In this document: piece by piece, positions 6,896 through 15,102 of the stretch
Numbering within the stretch: position 1 is the first letter of the stretch
How the letters are laid out: each line of letters opens with the position of its first letter
Source of the DNA: RGIG3513 sp045658985
GTDB taxonomy: Bacteria; Bacillota; Clostridia; Oscillospirales; Butyricicoccaceae
Direction of reading: 5' to 3'
DNA: 21,070 nucleotides
NCBI GenBank assembly: GCA_045658985.1
Contig: JAZOWC010000059.1
Coordinates: forward strand, 1-21,070
Translations under genes and position numbers: made by a program
The notes under the pieces: model-generated
The model's database searches: none
What the model was told of the DNA's origin: nothing
The model's input: the letters and a program-made list of their open reading frames with translations, nothing else

Positions 6896-7981
6896 ATGGC
6901 AGGATCAAACGCAACAAACCAAAAAGACAGATATGGTCGCTTGGGTGGAGAGAGCGATTTGATTCTTGCCTGCACATTGTCGGGAAGAGTGGTTCACGCA
7001 TCGGCGGAACTCAAGCTTCGGTTCGGTACCGAACTTGCGGGCAGAAACCTGAACGATTTTTTGGATGATCGTACGGTCTCGGACATTATAGCCAGATCTG
7101 CGGCAGGTGAATACTGCAGCTTCTGCTGTCTTATAGCAAGCAAACGATACTCCGCCGTATCCGAAAAAGAGGGTGGAGTCATTACCATCCTGTTTTACGA
7201 GGACGACAACCCGTCTGCCGATACAGCAGGGGAGAACTCACTCAAATATCTTCAGGCAGAGATCAATACGCTGCTCTCCAACCTGCTTGGCTCCATCAAG
7301 AGCATAGGCGCGGAGGAGAATCCTACGCTGCTGTTTGCCAAAAAGAACATCTACCGCCTGCTTCGTGCATCCCGCAACGTATTTGACCGCGTGCAATGTC
7401 AGAACGGCACCATGCAATGCGACAAGAGCGAGCACGATATACTCGAGATATGCACGGCTGTGGCAGAGAGCCTCAGATTCTCACTCAGAGCCGTCAATAT
7501 AGGGATAGACGTATGGCACGACGGTGAGAAACACGTCTGCACCTGCGTCTCACAGCATGTTGAGCGTATGCTGTCCAATATTATATCCTGCGCCCTCAAA
7601 GGCTCGGTCAACGGTCAGTCTGCTATGTTGAATGTGGAGATAATCAGCAAAGAAAAAGACGTGCTTATATCGGTGTTGTCACAGAAGCGTATCCTCAGCG
7701 AAAAAATGCTGGCCAATACCTTTGACGGAATGCCCGGGACAGGCAGCGGACTTGACGATGAGCTGGTCCAGACCCTGCTTACGGTAAAAGCTCTTGCGGC
7801 ATACAACGGAGGTACTTTTATAATTACCGCCGAAAAAGACGGCGACAGACTGGCCGTGCTGCTGCCCAAAGCCGAGGATGACAAGACCTTCCGATTCAAG
7901 TCTCCGGGAATCAGATATATGAGCGGCACCAATACCGCCCTTGTGGAACTGGCCGAAATATTGCCCGACAGCTTGTATTGA
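6896..7981 (+). CDS. Orphan PAS/histidine-kinase-like protein, probably inactive
   Basis: I do not recognise a named family. The 361-residue soluble protein has a PAS-like first section (about 20-100), a helical section (about 115-165) placed like a kinase dimerization domain, and a C-terminal HATPase-like section. Remnants of kinase boxes are visible. HVERMLSNIISCALKGS resembles an N box, but the second Asn is Cys. GTGSGLDDELVQT resembles a G2 box, and NGGTFIITAEKDGDRLAVLLP a typical kinase end. There is no phospho-acceptor His followed by E/D-x-x-N/T-P, and no DxGxG motif. It therefore looks like a degenerate kinase or a non-catalytic binding protein. GGGAGAGA precedes the ATG. It has its own promoter and terminator, and no response regulator adjoins it. 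A partner or ligand is unknown. Confidence 0.8.
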   Translation: MAGSNATNQKDRYGRLGGESDLILACTLSGRVVHASAELKLRFGTELAGRNLNDFLDDRTVSDIIARSAAGEYCSFCCLIASKRYSAVSEKEGGVITILFYEDDNPSADTAGENSLKYLQAEINTLLSNLLGSIKSIGAEENPTLLFAKKNIYRLLRASRNVFDRVQCQNGTMQCDKSEHDILEICTAVAESLRFSLRAVNIGIDVWHDGEKHVCTCVSQHVERMLSNIISCALKGSVNGQSAMLNVEIISKEKDVLISVLSQKRILSEKMLANTFDGMPGTGSGLDDELVQTLLTVKALAAYNGGTFIITAEKDGDRLAVLLPKAEDDKTFRFKSPGIRYMSGTNTALVELAEILPDSLY

Positions 7982-8005
7982 ATACACACCCGCACACAAT
8001 AATAT

Positions 8006-8040
8006 AACCGCCTGCAGTTCATCAGCTTGCAGGCGGTTTT
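8006..8040 (+). terminator. Terminator after the orphan kinase-like gene
   Basis: AACCGCCTGCA and TGCAGGCGGTT form an 11-bp stem followed by a run of T. It begins about 25 bp past the stop at 7981. The convergent gene ends at 8058, so the same hairpin may also stop minus-strand transcripts, although the minus-side T tract is weaker. Confidence 0.88.
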
Positions 8041-8057
8041 TTGTTGCGTATCAGGTG

Positions 8058-8891
8058 TTATTCCTTTGGAGACTCATCCGCATCGTGGGATTTTGAGGAG
8101 GTGTTTTTTGCCTTGAACAGTCTCAGCGGCACGGTAAACAGGGATGCGGCAAAGTAGATTGCAAATCCGCCGCACATCGTCAGGAAAAATGCAGGATCGG
8201 CAGAAGTGAGCGAGGCGGGGAGAATAAGATACCCTGCAAGCTCGCTGATGAATACGGTTACAGCCATGAGACCCGACATATATCTGAATACAGCGGGACG
8301 GGACTCAAACTTGACCGCACAGTTGAAATACGCGGCAAGAATCAGCACAGCTACAGTAAGAGTCTGCGCACCGTATGCATCGAGATTGGCGCCCTTGGCA
8401 TTATCTCTGTAGAACATCAGCAGATACAGACAGAGGTAGTATATGGGAAAGAGTGAAAAAACGCCGGTTTTCTCGCTGATTTCTTTGTTAAGAGCACGGA
8501 GTGCAAGGGTAAAAGCGCAGGCGAACACCAAAAGCACGTTTATCATATCCAATGTGGAGGTGCGTGTTACGAATCCGCGCAGGCAGGCTATGGCAACCAG
8601 TCCCGCACCGAGCAGCATAAAGAAGGTGACGGGCAAACTGTGGCTGTCACTGCTTATGCGTGATGCATCTTCCGATTCGTATACAGCAAGTCCCTCACGG
8701 CCGTCGTGCGCGGACTGCACAGCGGTAAAATAAGAAGCAGGTGCGATCAGGACACCGCAGACCATAAGCACAAAATAAAAAGCAGGGAACGGATCGTCAA
8801 ATACCTTTCCTGCGCGCACAAGGGCGCATATCAACCCGCATATAACGGAAAAAACCAAAGAAATTATGAGCAGTTTTTGTGATTTTGTCAT
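8058..8891 (-). CDS. Unknown membrane protein, about eight helices
   Basis: I do not recognise this 277-residue protein. Hydrophobic segments are visible at about 7-25, 36-56, 87-106, 117-133, 144-161, 176-193, 204-225 and 235-256, so eight membrane helices are likely. The C-terminal tail is short, polar and charged (Lys, Ser, Asp, Glu). The loop between helices 2 and 3 (57-86) is charged. No catalytic motif is evident. The ATG at 8891 is preceded by GGAAG. The gene diverges from spoIID across an 86-bp gap, which hints at possible shared control and perhaps a sporulation or envelope role, but that is only context. Confidence 0.78.
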   Translation of the reverse strand: MTKSQKLLIISLVFSVICGLICALVRAGKVFDDPFPAFYFVLMVCGVLIAPASYFTAVQSAHDGREGLAVYESEDASRISSDSHSLPVTFFMLLGAGLVAIACLRGFVTRTSTLDMINVLLVFACAFTLALRALNKEISEKTGVFSLFPIYYLCLYLLMFYRDNAKGANLDAYGAQTLTVAVLILAAYFNCAVKFESRPAVFRYMSGLMAVTVFISELAGYLILPASLTSADPAFFLTMCGGFAIYFAASLFTVPLRLFKAKNTSSKSHDADESPKE

Positions 8892-8919
8892 TGTAAACTT
8901 CCATTCATCATAATATATA
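8891..8919 (+). promoter_or_regulatory. Possible promoter of spoIID
   Basis: TTGTAA (8891-8896) and TATATA (8914-8919) are 17 nt apart, about 60 nt before spoIID. SpoIID genes are normally transcribed by sigma-E, whose boxes differ, so this may not be the active promoter. The gap also holds a short tandem of TATCA units (about 8944-8959). Confidence 0.3.
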
Positions 8920-8977
8920 CAGAAACAACCGATTACACATCATTATATCATATCATATCACAAAAGGAAATGATTGT

Positions 8978-10060
8978 ATGAAAAAAATCCTTACTGCGGC
9001 GCTGGCTTTTTGTATTTTTGTGTACGCACTTCCTATAATTACCGTAGGAGCATCAGGCAAAAACGAAATCAAACCCGAGGATAAAACCTCCCATATGACG
9101 GATACTGATTATAAATCAGCCATTGATATATGGAACGAGACTATAAACAATCTGTATGCAAACACCGAAAAAACCGATCCCACACCTCCTGCCAAAGACG
9201 AAGACTACGACCAAAAAACAACGGTCACCGTGCTTATAGACGGTATTACCAGACAGATAACGGTCAGAGATTACCTTGTGGGAGTGGTGGCGGCCGAGAT
9301 GCCTGCGTCTTTTCCGATTGAGGCCCTCAAAGCTCAGGCGGTTGCGGCGCGCAGCTATATGCTCCACAAACTTGAGCGAGGCGGCAGCGGCGATCATGCC
9401 GGCGGCGCACAGCTGTGCGATGACTATACCCACTGCACAGCCTTCTTTGATATAGCCGAGGGAGGGGAGGCGCTCTGGGGGAATAACGCCGACTACTATG
9501 CCGACCGTATTTATGCGGCGGTAGCCGATACCGACGGTATAGTAGCGGTGTCGGGCGGAGAGGTGATCGCGGCTGTGTTCCATTCGGCTTCTTCCGACAA
9601 GACCGAGGATGCCGAAAACGTCTGGGGTGTCAGCTATCCCTACCTTGTCAGCGTGTCCAGTGTGGGCGGCAGCGCGTCACCCAATTACTACGGCACGGTA
9701 GTGGTCAAAACCGATGACTTTTTGAAAGTCATAAAAAACTCCTGCCCCTCGGCGGCACTGGGCCGGGATCCGTCATCGTGGATAGGTGCCGCAGAGCGCT
9801 CGCGGAGCGGAAGCGTGCTGAATATCACTGTGGGCGGCGTCCGGATAAAAGGCACGCAGATACGCAGTATGTTCGGTCTCAATTCCACCAACTTCAGCGT
9901 AGAACTCAGAGGAAATGAGTTCGTATTCTCCACGGTCGGCACAGGCCACGGAGTAGGGATGAGCCAGTACGGGGCGCGGGAGATGGCATTGAGCGGTGCC
10001 CGCTTTGACGATATAATCTGCCACTATTACAGCGGAGTGCAGCTTATGGTCAAAAAATGA
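8978..10060 (+). CDS. spoIID: Stage II sporulation protein D, lytic transglycosylase
   Basis: SpoIID cuts glycan strands during forespore engulfment, acting from the mother-cell side with SpoIIM and SpoIIP. The 360-residue product starts with a signal-anchor helix (about 4-24), then a polar linker rich in Asp, Thr and Pro to about 82. The SpoIID domain follows: YLVGVVAAEMPASFPIEALKA, with the likely catalytic E107, then AVAARSYML and the C-terminal GTGHGVGMSQYGA. H152 and C153 with C147, and H140 a little before, match the zinc-binding Cys/His arrangement described for clostridial SpoIID. AGGAAATG lies before the ATG at 8978. It is followed by spoIIQ, a neighbour pairing known in clostridia, with a hairpin between them. 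Confidence 0.93.
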   Translation: MKKILTAALAFCIFVYALPIITVGASGKNEIKPEDKTSHMTDTDYKSAIDIWNETINNLYANTEKTDPTPPAKDEDYDQKTTVTVLIDGITRQITVRDYLVGVVAAEMPASFPIEALKAQAVAARSYMLHKLERGGSGDHAGGAQLCDDYTHCTAFFDIAEGGEALWGNNADYYADRIYAAVADTDGIVAVSGGEVIAAVFHSASSDKTEDAENVWGVSYPYLVSVSSVGGSASPNYYGTVVVKTDDFLKVIKNSCPSAALGRDPSSWIGAAERSRSGSVLNITVGGVRIKGTQIRSMFGLNSTNFSVELRGNEFVFSTVGTGHGVGMSQYGAREMALSGARFDDIICHYYSGVQLMVKK

Positions 10061-10076
10061 AAACAGCTGAATAATC

Positions 10077-10118
10077 AAATGCATCTTCGGAGATAATATG
10101 CTCGGAGGTGCATTTTTT
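10077..10118 (+). terminator. Hairpin after spoIID covering the spoIIQ ribosome binding site
   Basis: The arms 10077-10088 and 10104-10115 pair over 12 bp (two G-T pairs, 15-nt loop) and run into six T ending at 10118, immediately before the spoIIQ ATG. It has the form of an intrinsic terminator for spoIID. Its 3' arm contains GGAGGT (10104-10109), the spoIIQ ribosome binding site, which would be hidden in any read-through transcript. Confidence 0.75.
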
Positions 10119-10865
10119 ATGTTTAGCAACAAAGACGGCAGATTTACAGAGCTGCTGAAAAAAGTGGAGGGCAAGGGATTTTACATAATCCTGAGCCTTT
10201 GCGTGATCGCAATAGGTGTATCGGGTTATGTACTGTTCTTCACAAATACCGTTGACAGCGACGATTTTGATCTTGGCGATATAGACTCGGGTACGGTGTT
10301 CCTGCCCGAAGACCCACCCGACGGTGATGAGCCGGTTATCTGGAATCCCATAATTACAGACCCCGATGGTGATAAACCCGTATCGGGAACCGAGGACGAC
10401 GATACACCTGCCGATAACGACAAGCCGGTGTCCGGTGAGATTGATAAACCTGCAGCGGTGACGGCAAAAGCTGTTGCGCCTACAGCGGGGGACGTCATCA
10501 AACCTTTTTCGGGTGACAAGCTGGTGTATGATCAGACTATGTGCGATTGGCGCACACACAACGGCACCGATTTTTCCTGCACGCAGGGGGATACCGTGTT
10601 CTGTATCCGTGACGGAAAGGTGCTTGATGTGTACGAGGACGGACTTATGGGCCATACTGTCACGGTTGAACACGTGGGCGGCTTGGTCAGCAGCTATTCG
10701 GGTCTTTCTTCTGCGTCCGCCGTCAAAAAAGGAGATACACTCAAAATGGGTGATGCCATCGGTACAGCAGGCGGTACGGCTATTGCCGAAAGCAACCAGC
10801 CCTATCACGTGCACGTTTCGGTCAGGCAGGACGGCAAATATATTGACGTAATGAGTCTTTTTTAA
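10119..10865 (+). CDS. spoIIQ: SpoIIQ-like M23/LytM-domain sporulation protein
   Basis: SpoIIQ is made in the forespore and links to SpoIIIAH of the mother cell to form the engulfment channel. The 248-residue product has a short cytosolic start, one membrane helix (about 20-41), and an acidic, Pro-rich linker with repeated DKPVSG-type pieces (about 45-112). A LytM/M23 domain follows. Zinc ligands are intact: H147 and D151 in THNGTD, and H232 in YHVHVSV. The His usual in the YxHL motif is replaced: YSGL has G195. The ATG at 10119 has GGAGGT 8 nt before it; an in-frame ATG at 10098 has no site. It follows spoIID, as in other clostridia. Zinc binding is likely; hydrolase activity is doubtful. 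Confidence 0.85.
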   Translation: MFSNKDGRFTELLKKVEGKGFYIILSLCVIAIGVSGYVLFFTNTVDSDDFDLGDIDSGTVFLPEDPPDGDEPVIWNPIITDPDGDKPVSGTEDDDTPADNDKPVSGEIDKPAAVTAKAVAPTAGDVIKPFSGDKLVYDQTMCDWRTHNGTDFSCTQGDTVFCIRDGKVLDVYEDGLMGHTVTVEHVGGLVSSYSGLSSASAVKKGDTLKMGDAIGTAGGTAIAESNQPYHVHVSVRQDGKYIDVMSLF

Positions 10866-10871
10866 CAGAAA

Positions 10872-10905
10872 AACACCGATGCACGAGCGGCATCGGTGTT
10901 GATTT
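10872..10905. terminator. Bidirectional terminator between spoIIQ and the DUF1624 gene
   Basis: AACACCGATGC (10872-10882) pairs perfectly with GCATCGGTGTT (10890-10900), 11 bp with a 7-nt loop. The minus strand has TTTTT directly after the stem, good for the DUF1624 gene. The plus side has a looser ATTTATTTT for spoIIQ. Confidence 0.88.
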
Positions 10906-11611
10906 ATTTTGTGGAACTGATGAGGGTAACCGCTCCGTAGATCAGCGGCTGATGAACGAGATAAATAATCAGGCTGAATCTGCCGATTTTTTCAAAAAGC
11001 GGAAAGCGGAACCGATAGAAAAAAGACGGCATACGGTTGCTTTTGATAACACCGCCGACGAATGCACCGAACATAAACAGAAATATCCACGGCAGCAGAG
11101 GGTAGTAGTCGCCCGACTCATAGGAAAGAGTGGGAAAACCGGCAAAAGCCAACCCGGGAGTTTTAATGATAATAGGGAATATAAAATACAAAACCAGAAA
11201 CAGCGCAAAACACAACGGTGCGGCGATATTCTCGTATTTTTCAAACAGCCTGCCCAGAATATGATATATCAGCGCGCCCGCAGCCAAGAAATGCAGGATC
11301 CCGAAGGACACAAACATATCTCTGGCAAACAGATAGGTTGCCGCAGATACCGAAGCGGCGCACAGGGCAAGGACAATACCCTTTTTGAGATTGCTGCGCG
11401 AAAAACGACAGGTCGCACCTGACATCAGCACGAACGAGCCGGCAAATACAGGGTGCAGAATGTCCATCACGGGATTGATCAGCAGGGTTATGGGGATGAA
11501 TCCGTTTATTGCCAGATCGAATGCGGCGTGATAGATGACCATCACAACAACACACAACCCTCTGTATGCGTCGAGGATGGCGTAGCGCCCGTTTTGGGGC
11601 GTATCAGACAT
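10904..11611 (-). CDS. DUF1624 (HGSNAT-like) membrane protein
   Basis: This 235-residue integral membrane protein resembles the DUF1624 / heparan-alpha-glucosaminide N-acetyltransferase catalytic family of multi-helix acyltransferases. Typical features are the N-terminal RYAILDAYRGLCVVVMVIYH, the mid-protein FGILHFLAAGALIY, and the C-terminal GRFSLIIYLVHQPLIYG. About seven hydrophobic segments are visible. A role in acetylating a cell-envelope sugar is a family-level guess; the real substrate is unknown. The ATG at 11611 overlaps the end of ychF by 8 bp with no clear ribosome binding site, so translation is probably coupled to ychF. It ends at a good terminator. Confidence 0.82.
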   Translation of the reverse strand: MSDTPQNGRYAILDAYRGLCVVVMVIYHAAFDLAINGFIPITLLINPVMDILHPVFAGSFVLMSGATCRFSRSNLKKGIVLALCAASVSAATYLFARDMFVSFGILHFLAAGALIYHILGRLFEKYENIAAPLCFALFLVLYFIFPIIIKTPGLAFAGFPTLSYESGDYYPLLPWIFLFMFGAFVGGVIKSNRMPSFFYRFRFPLFEKIGRFSLIIYLVHQPLIYGAVTLISSTK

Positions 11612-12701
11612 TGAATCTGAAGAGGACGATATCTCCGTCCTGCATGACGTATTCTTTGCCCTCGCTGCGTACCATACCCTTTTCCTTGGCGGCGGCAAAA
11701 GATCCGCACTGTATCAGGGTATCGAATGCAACTACTTCAGCACGGATAAAGCCGCGCTCAAAGTCACTGTGGATCTTGCCTGCTGCCTGAGGAGCTTTGG
11801 TGCCTGCGGTGATGGTCCATGCTCTGACCTCGGGCTCGCCTGCAGTCAGATAGGAGATGAGGCCGAGGCGGCTGTAGCAGAGGGTGATCAGTCTGTCAAG
11901 ACCCGACTGCTCAAGACCCAGTTCGGAGAGGAACATTTCTTTTTCTTCGCTCGTCAGCTCGGAGATCTCGCTCTCCAGCGATGCGCAGATTGGGAGAACG
12001 TCGCTGCCCTCATTCCTGGCAAACTCGGAGATAGCCTTGAATCTCTCGTTATTCTCCATAGCGTTGCTCATATCGCCGTCGCTCATATTGGCGGCATATA
12101 TAACGGGCTTGGAGGAGAGCAGCTCGACAGAATCAATGATCTCCTGAGCCTCGTCTGTAGGTGCAACAAAGGTACGTGCAGACTGGCCTTCTTCCAGATG
12201 GGCCAGCAGCTGCTTGAGCAGAGCGACCTCACTCTGATATTTCTTGTCACCCTTGGCCAGCTTCTCGGACTTGTCTATGCGGCGGGTGAGGACTTCGATA
12301 TCCGACAGAATAAGCTCAAGATTGATTGTTTCGATGTCTCTGACGGGGGAGATGGAGCCGTCAACGTGGATGATATTCTCGTCCTCAAAGCATCTTACAA
12401 CGTGGACGATAACGTCGACCTGACGGATGTGGGAGAGGAACTTGTTGCCCAGACCCTCGCCCTTGGAAGCGCCCTTGACCAGACCTGCAATATCGACAAA
12501 CTCCAGTATGGCGGGAGTGATCTTCTTGGGATTGTATATGGCAGCCAGCGCGTCCAGACGGGGATCGGGAACGTTGACTATACCCACGTTGGGATCAATG
12601 GTGCAAAAAGGATAGTTAGCCGATGCAGCCTTGAGATTTGTGAGCGCATTAAACAGTGTGCTTTTGCCGACGTTGGGCAGACCGACGATGCCTAATTTCA
12701 T
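11604..12701 (-). CDS. ychF: YchF/OLA1-family ATPase
   Basis: YchF is a universally conserved Obg-related P-loop protein that prefers ATP, binds ribosomes and modulates stress responses. The 365-residue length is standard. G1 is GLPNVGKST (7-15), the switch region is NYPFCTIDPNVG, and G3 is FVDIAGLVKGASKGEGLGN. The G4 position reads NMSD rather than NKxD, in keeping with altered base specificity. A helical hairpin domain (about 130-200) and a C-terminal TGS domain ending DGDIVLFRFNV follow. AAGGAG precedes the ATG at 12701. It is transcribed with the overlapping DUF1624 gene from the promoter at 12740-12768. Confidence 0.97.
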   Translation of the reverse strand: MKLGIVGLPNVGKSTLFNALTNLKAASANYPFCTIDPNVGIVNVPDPRLDALAAIYNPKKITPAILEFVDIAGLVKGASKGEGLGNKFLSHIRQVDVIVHVVRCFEDENIIHVDGSISPVRDIETINLELILSDIEVLTRRIDKSEKLAKGDKKYQSEVALLKQLLAHLEEGQSARTFVAPTDEAQEIIDSVELLSSKPVIYAANMSDGDMSNAMENNERFKAISEFARNEGSDVLPICASLESEISELTSEEKEMFLSELGLEQSGLDRLITLCYSRLGLISYLTAGEPEVRAWTITAGTKAPQAAGKIHSDFERGFIRAEVVAFDTLIQCGSFAAAKEKGMVRSEGKEYVMQDGDIVLFRFNV

Positions 12702-12739
12702 ATTCTATATTTCTCCTTTGTTTTCTCTTTAACATTACG

Positions 12740-12768
12740 ATTATAGCACAGTCATCTCCGTACCTCAA
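12740..12768 (-). promoter_or_regulatory. Promoter of ychF
   Basis: On the minus strand TTGAGG (12768-12763) and TATAAT (12745-12740) are 17 nt apart, with TGC before the -10 (extended -10). It lies 39 nt before the ychF start. Confidence 0.8.
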
Positions 12769-12844
12769 GGGAAAATTGCGGTTTGTCCGTTTTATGGCAT
12801 ATTTTTTGGCTGTAATATACATTTTATTTATAAAATCGCCGGTT

Positions 12845-12889
12845 TGTTTACAAATCTGTAATGCACTTGGCGGGTTTTTAGAGTATAAT
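12845..12889 (+). promoter_or_regulatory. Promoter region of the two-component operon
   Basis: A consensus TATAAT (12884-12889) lies 35 nt before the response regulator start, but no good -35 box stands 16-18 nt upstream. Instead there is a dyad, TTACA-AATC-TGTAA (12848-12861), overlapping the expected -35 zone. The segment can also be read as two TGT-type half sites (12845-12850 and 12857-12862), roughly like OmpR-family boxes. A weak -35 with an adjacent site suggests activation, possibly by the regulator itself. Confidence 0.5.
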
Positions 12890-12923
12890 AGTGGCAGCAT
12901 ATAATGAAACAGGAGGTATATTT

Positions 12924-13604
12924 ATGCCTAAAACCGTACTGATAGTCGAAGATGAAAGCAATATAAGAGAGCTTCTGCGTATGTATCTGGAGCAGGAGGG
13001 ATATACGGTTGAGAGCGCACAGAACGGCTCTGAGGGTCTGCGTACGTTCAAGCGTGTTCACCCCGATCTGGTGCTTCTTGACCTGATGATGCCCGTTATG
13101 GACGGCAATCAGATGATCCGCGAGCTGCGTACCTTTTCCAAGACGCCCGTGATCATGCTGACAGCCAAGGGTGAGATGATGGACAAAGTCGCAGGTCTGG
13201 AGCTGGGCGCCGACGATTATATAACCAAGCCCTTTGAGATGCGCGAGGTGATGGCCAGAGTCAAAGCCGTGCTCAGAAGATTCGAGGACGACAACGAGCC
13301 AAAACGTCTTGAGTTTGACAACCTTACTATCGACAAAAACGCATTTAATATCATAGTCAAGGGCGAGACCATGGAGATCCCGCCAAAAGAGATCGAGTTG
13401 CTGTATTTCCTCGCAAGCTCGCCCAACAGGGTTTTTACCAGAGCACAGCTGCTGGATGACGTGTGGGGATTTGACTATTTCGGCGATACCCGCACGGTGG
13501 ACGTCCATATCAAGCGCCTGCGTGAAAAGCTGCAGGATGTTTCTGACAAGTGGGAAATAAAAACTGTCTGGGGAGTCGGCTACAAGTTCGAGCTTCTTGG
13601 TTGA
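12924..13604 (+). CDS. OmpR/PhoB-family response regulator
   Basis: This 226-residue regulator has a receiver domain (about 3-115) and a winged-helix DNA-binding domain (about 128-224). The acidic pocket is E9-D10, the phospho-acceptor is D53 in LVLLDLMMP, the conserved Thr is in VIMLTAKG, and the Lys is in ITKPF. The output domain shows PPKEIELLYFLASSPNRVFTR and DVHIKRLREKL, typical of PhoB-type winged helices. AGGAGG lies 7 nt before the ATG at 12924; an in-frame upstream extension has no site. The cognate kinase gene starts 19 bp downstream. The arrangement regulator-kinase-HtrA recalls envelope-stress systems such as CssRS, but the signal is not known. Confidence 0.95.
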   Translation: MPKTVLIVEDESNIRELLRMYLEQEGYTVESAQNGSEGLRTFKRVHPDLVLLDLMMPVMDGNQMIRELRTFSKTPVIMLTAKGEMMDKVAGLELGADDYITKPFEMREVMARVKAVLRRFEDDNEPKRLEFDNLTIDKNAFNIIVKGETMEIPPKEIELLYFLASSPNRVFTRAQLLDDVWGFDYFGDTRTVDVHIKRLREKLQDVSDKWEIKTVWGVGYKFELLG

Positions 13605-13623
13605 GAAAAGGGTGTGAAAGCAG

Positions 13624-15102
13624 GTGAAAAGCCTGTTTGCCAAGCATTTTATCGCAAATGCTGTAATTATCGTATTGAGTTTTGTTGTGCTGGGATGCAG
13701 CTTTTTGTATCAGGTAAACCGCTTTGCCGTTGCCGAGAAGCATTCTGTACTGCGGACAACACTTGAGCAGGCCGTGGACAGTACCGTATCCTATATTGAA
13801 CTGCGCAAGGATATGGAGGGGGTAATTGACCAGAACACGGTCACCCGACTGTTCAATATGTACACCACCAATATGGTGCAGATAGCCGCCGACAGCGACA
13901 GTACCGTCTTTGTATGCCAGGATAACGGACAACTGCTTCTGATAGCCAACAAAGACGGCTGCTACAATCAGGAAACCGGTGTGCTGCCCAATGCCGTCGT
14001 CAACGGATTCGGAGAAGACGGTACATACTACGGAGTATCCAATATGGGCGGATATCTGGGCAGCTCGTCGTTCGTTGCAGGCGCCAAGTCGCAGGTCAAG
14101 GGTCACGGCACGTTGATGATCTTTGCTACTTTGCCTGCAACCACCACGCTGAGTTTGTTTTCGCGTCTGTCCCGGTATTTTGTAACAATGACACTGCTTG
14201 TGCTTGTGCTGACCCTGATAGTCACGATTATCGTCGTAGAGCGTACTGTCAAGCCTATGCGGCAGATCGCGCTGGCCTCAAAGAGTTTTGCAAAAGGCAA
14301 TTATTCCGTTCGCGTACCTCTGCCAAAATACAAATACGGCGGTGAGCTTTATGAGCTCGCGGCGGCATTCAATAATATGGCGGATGCATTCGAGAACGTT
14401 GAGATGACACGCCGAGGTCTTGTGGCCAACGTCGCTCACGATCTGCGTACGCCAATGACCACCATAGCGGGTTTTGTGGACGGTATTCTTGACGGTACCA
14501 TCAAGGCTGACAAGCAGGAATATTATCTCAGGATCGTATCCGACGAGGTCAAGCGTCTGTCGCGTATGGCCAGCAGTATTCTTGAGATGTCCCGTCTCGA
14601 GTCGGGCGAGAGATCTCTCAATCTGACACTGCATGATATTACCGAAACAGTCAGACGGATAATAATCAGCTTTGAGCAAAAAATATCACAGAAGAATATC
14701 GAACTTGAGCTTGACATTCCCGATCGTATCAACGTGGTCGCCGATCATGATGCAATGTTTCAGGTCATCTATAATCTTGTGGACAATGCCCTCAAGTTTG
14801 TGGAAGAGGGCGGAAGGATCATCATATATATGTCCGAACGCAACTCGGAGCTTCAGTTCAATATTATCAACACCGGCGGAGAGATCGCCAAAGACGATAT
14901 CAGATATATATTTGACCGTTTTTACAAGGGCGACCGCTCCCGTACCGGCTCGGCCAGCGGCTCGGGTCTGGGACTGTATATAGTCAAGACGGTGGTCAAC
15001 AGGCACGGCGGTGACGTTTTTGCAAGAAGCGAGAACAACACCACCGAGTTCTGTTTCAAAATACCTACAAAAGCTGACAATACTCAGGAGAGCATATCAT
15101 GA
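13624..15102 (+). CDS. Membrane sensor histidine kinase
   Basis: This is a 492-residue kinase of the EnvZ/PhoR type. In order it has membrane helix 1 (about 10-30), an extracytoplasmic sensor section (about 31-180) of no recognised type, membrane helix 2 (about 184-205), and HAMP (about 206-260). HisKA carries phospho-acceptor H272 in VAHDLRTPMT. HATPase_c has an N box with N384 and N388, a G1 region reading NTGGEI, FDRFYKGDRSR, and a G2 box GSGLGLYIVK. All residues needed for activity appear present. Translation starts at GTG (13624); no ATG is nearby. Its stop overlaps the start of the HtrA-like gene (ATGA), showing a coupled three-gene operon. Confidence 0.95.
   Translation: MKSLFAKHFIANAVIIVLSFVVLGCSFLYQVNRFAVAEKHSVLRTTLEQAVDSTVSYIELRKDMEGVIDQNTVTRLFNMYTTNMVQIAADSDSTVFVCQDNGQLLLIANKDGCYNQETGVLPNAVVNGFGEDGTYYGVSNMGGYLGSSSFVAGAKSQVKGHGTLMIFATLPATTTLSLFSRLSRYFVTMTLLVLVLTLIVTIIVVERTVKPMRQIALASKSFAKGNYSVRVPLPKYKYGGELYELAAAFNNMADAFENVEMTRRGLVANVAHDLRTPMTTIAGFVDGILDGTIKADKQEYYLRIVSDEVKRLSRMASSILEMSRLESGERSLNLTLHDITETVRRIIISFEQKISQKNIELELDIPDRINVVADHDAMFQVIYNLVDNALKFVEEGGRIIIYMSERNSELQFNIINTGGEIAKDDIRYIFDRFYKGDRSRTGSASGSGLGLYIVKTVVNRHGGDVFARSENNTTEFCFKIPTKADNTQESIS

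Noticed and set aside
11769..12695. 308-codon open frame on the plus strand
   Set aside because: Antisense shadow of ychF caused by its codon use.
12828..13643. 271-codon open frame on the minus strand
   Set aside because: Antisense to the response regulator, which has receiver and winged-helix motifs.
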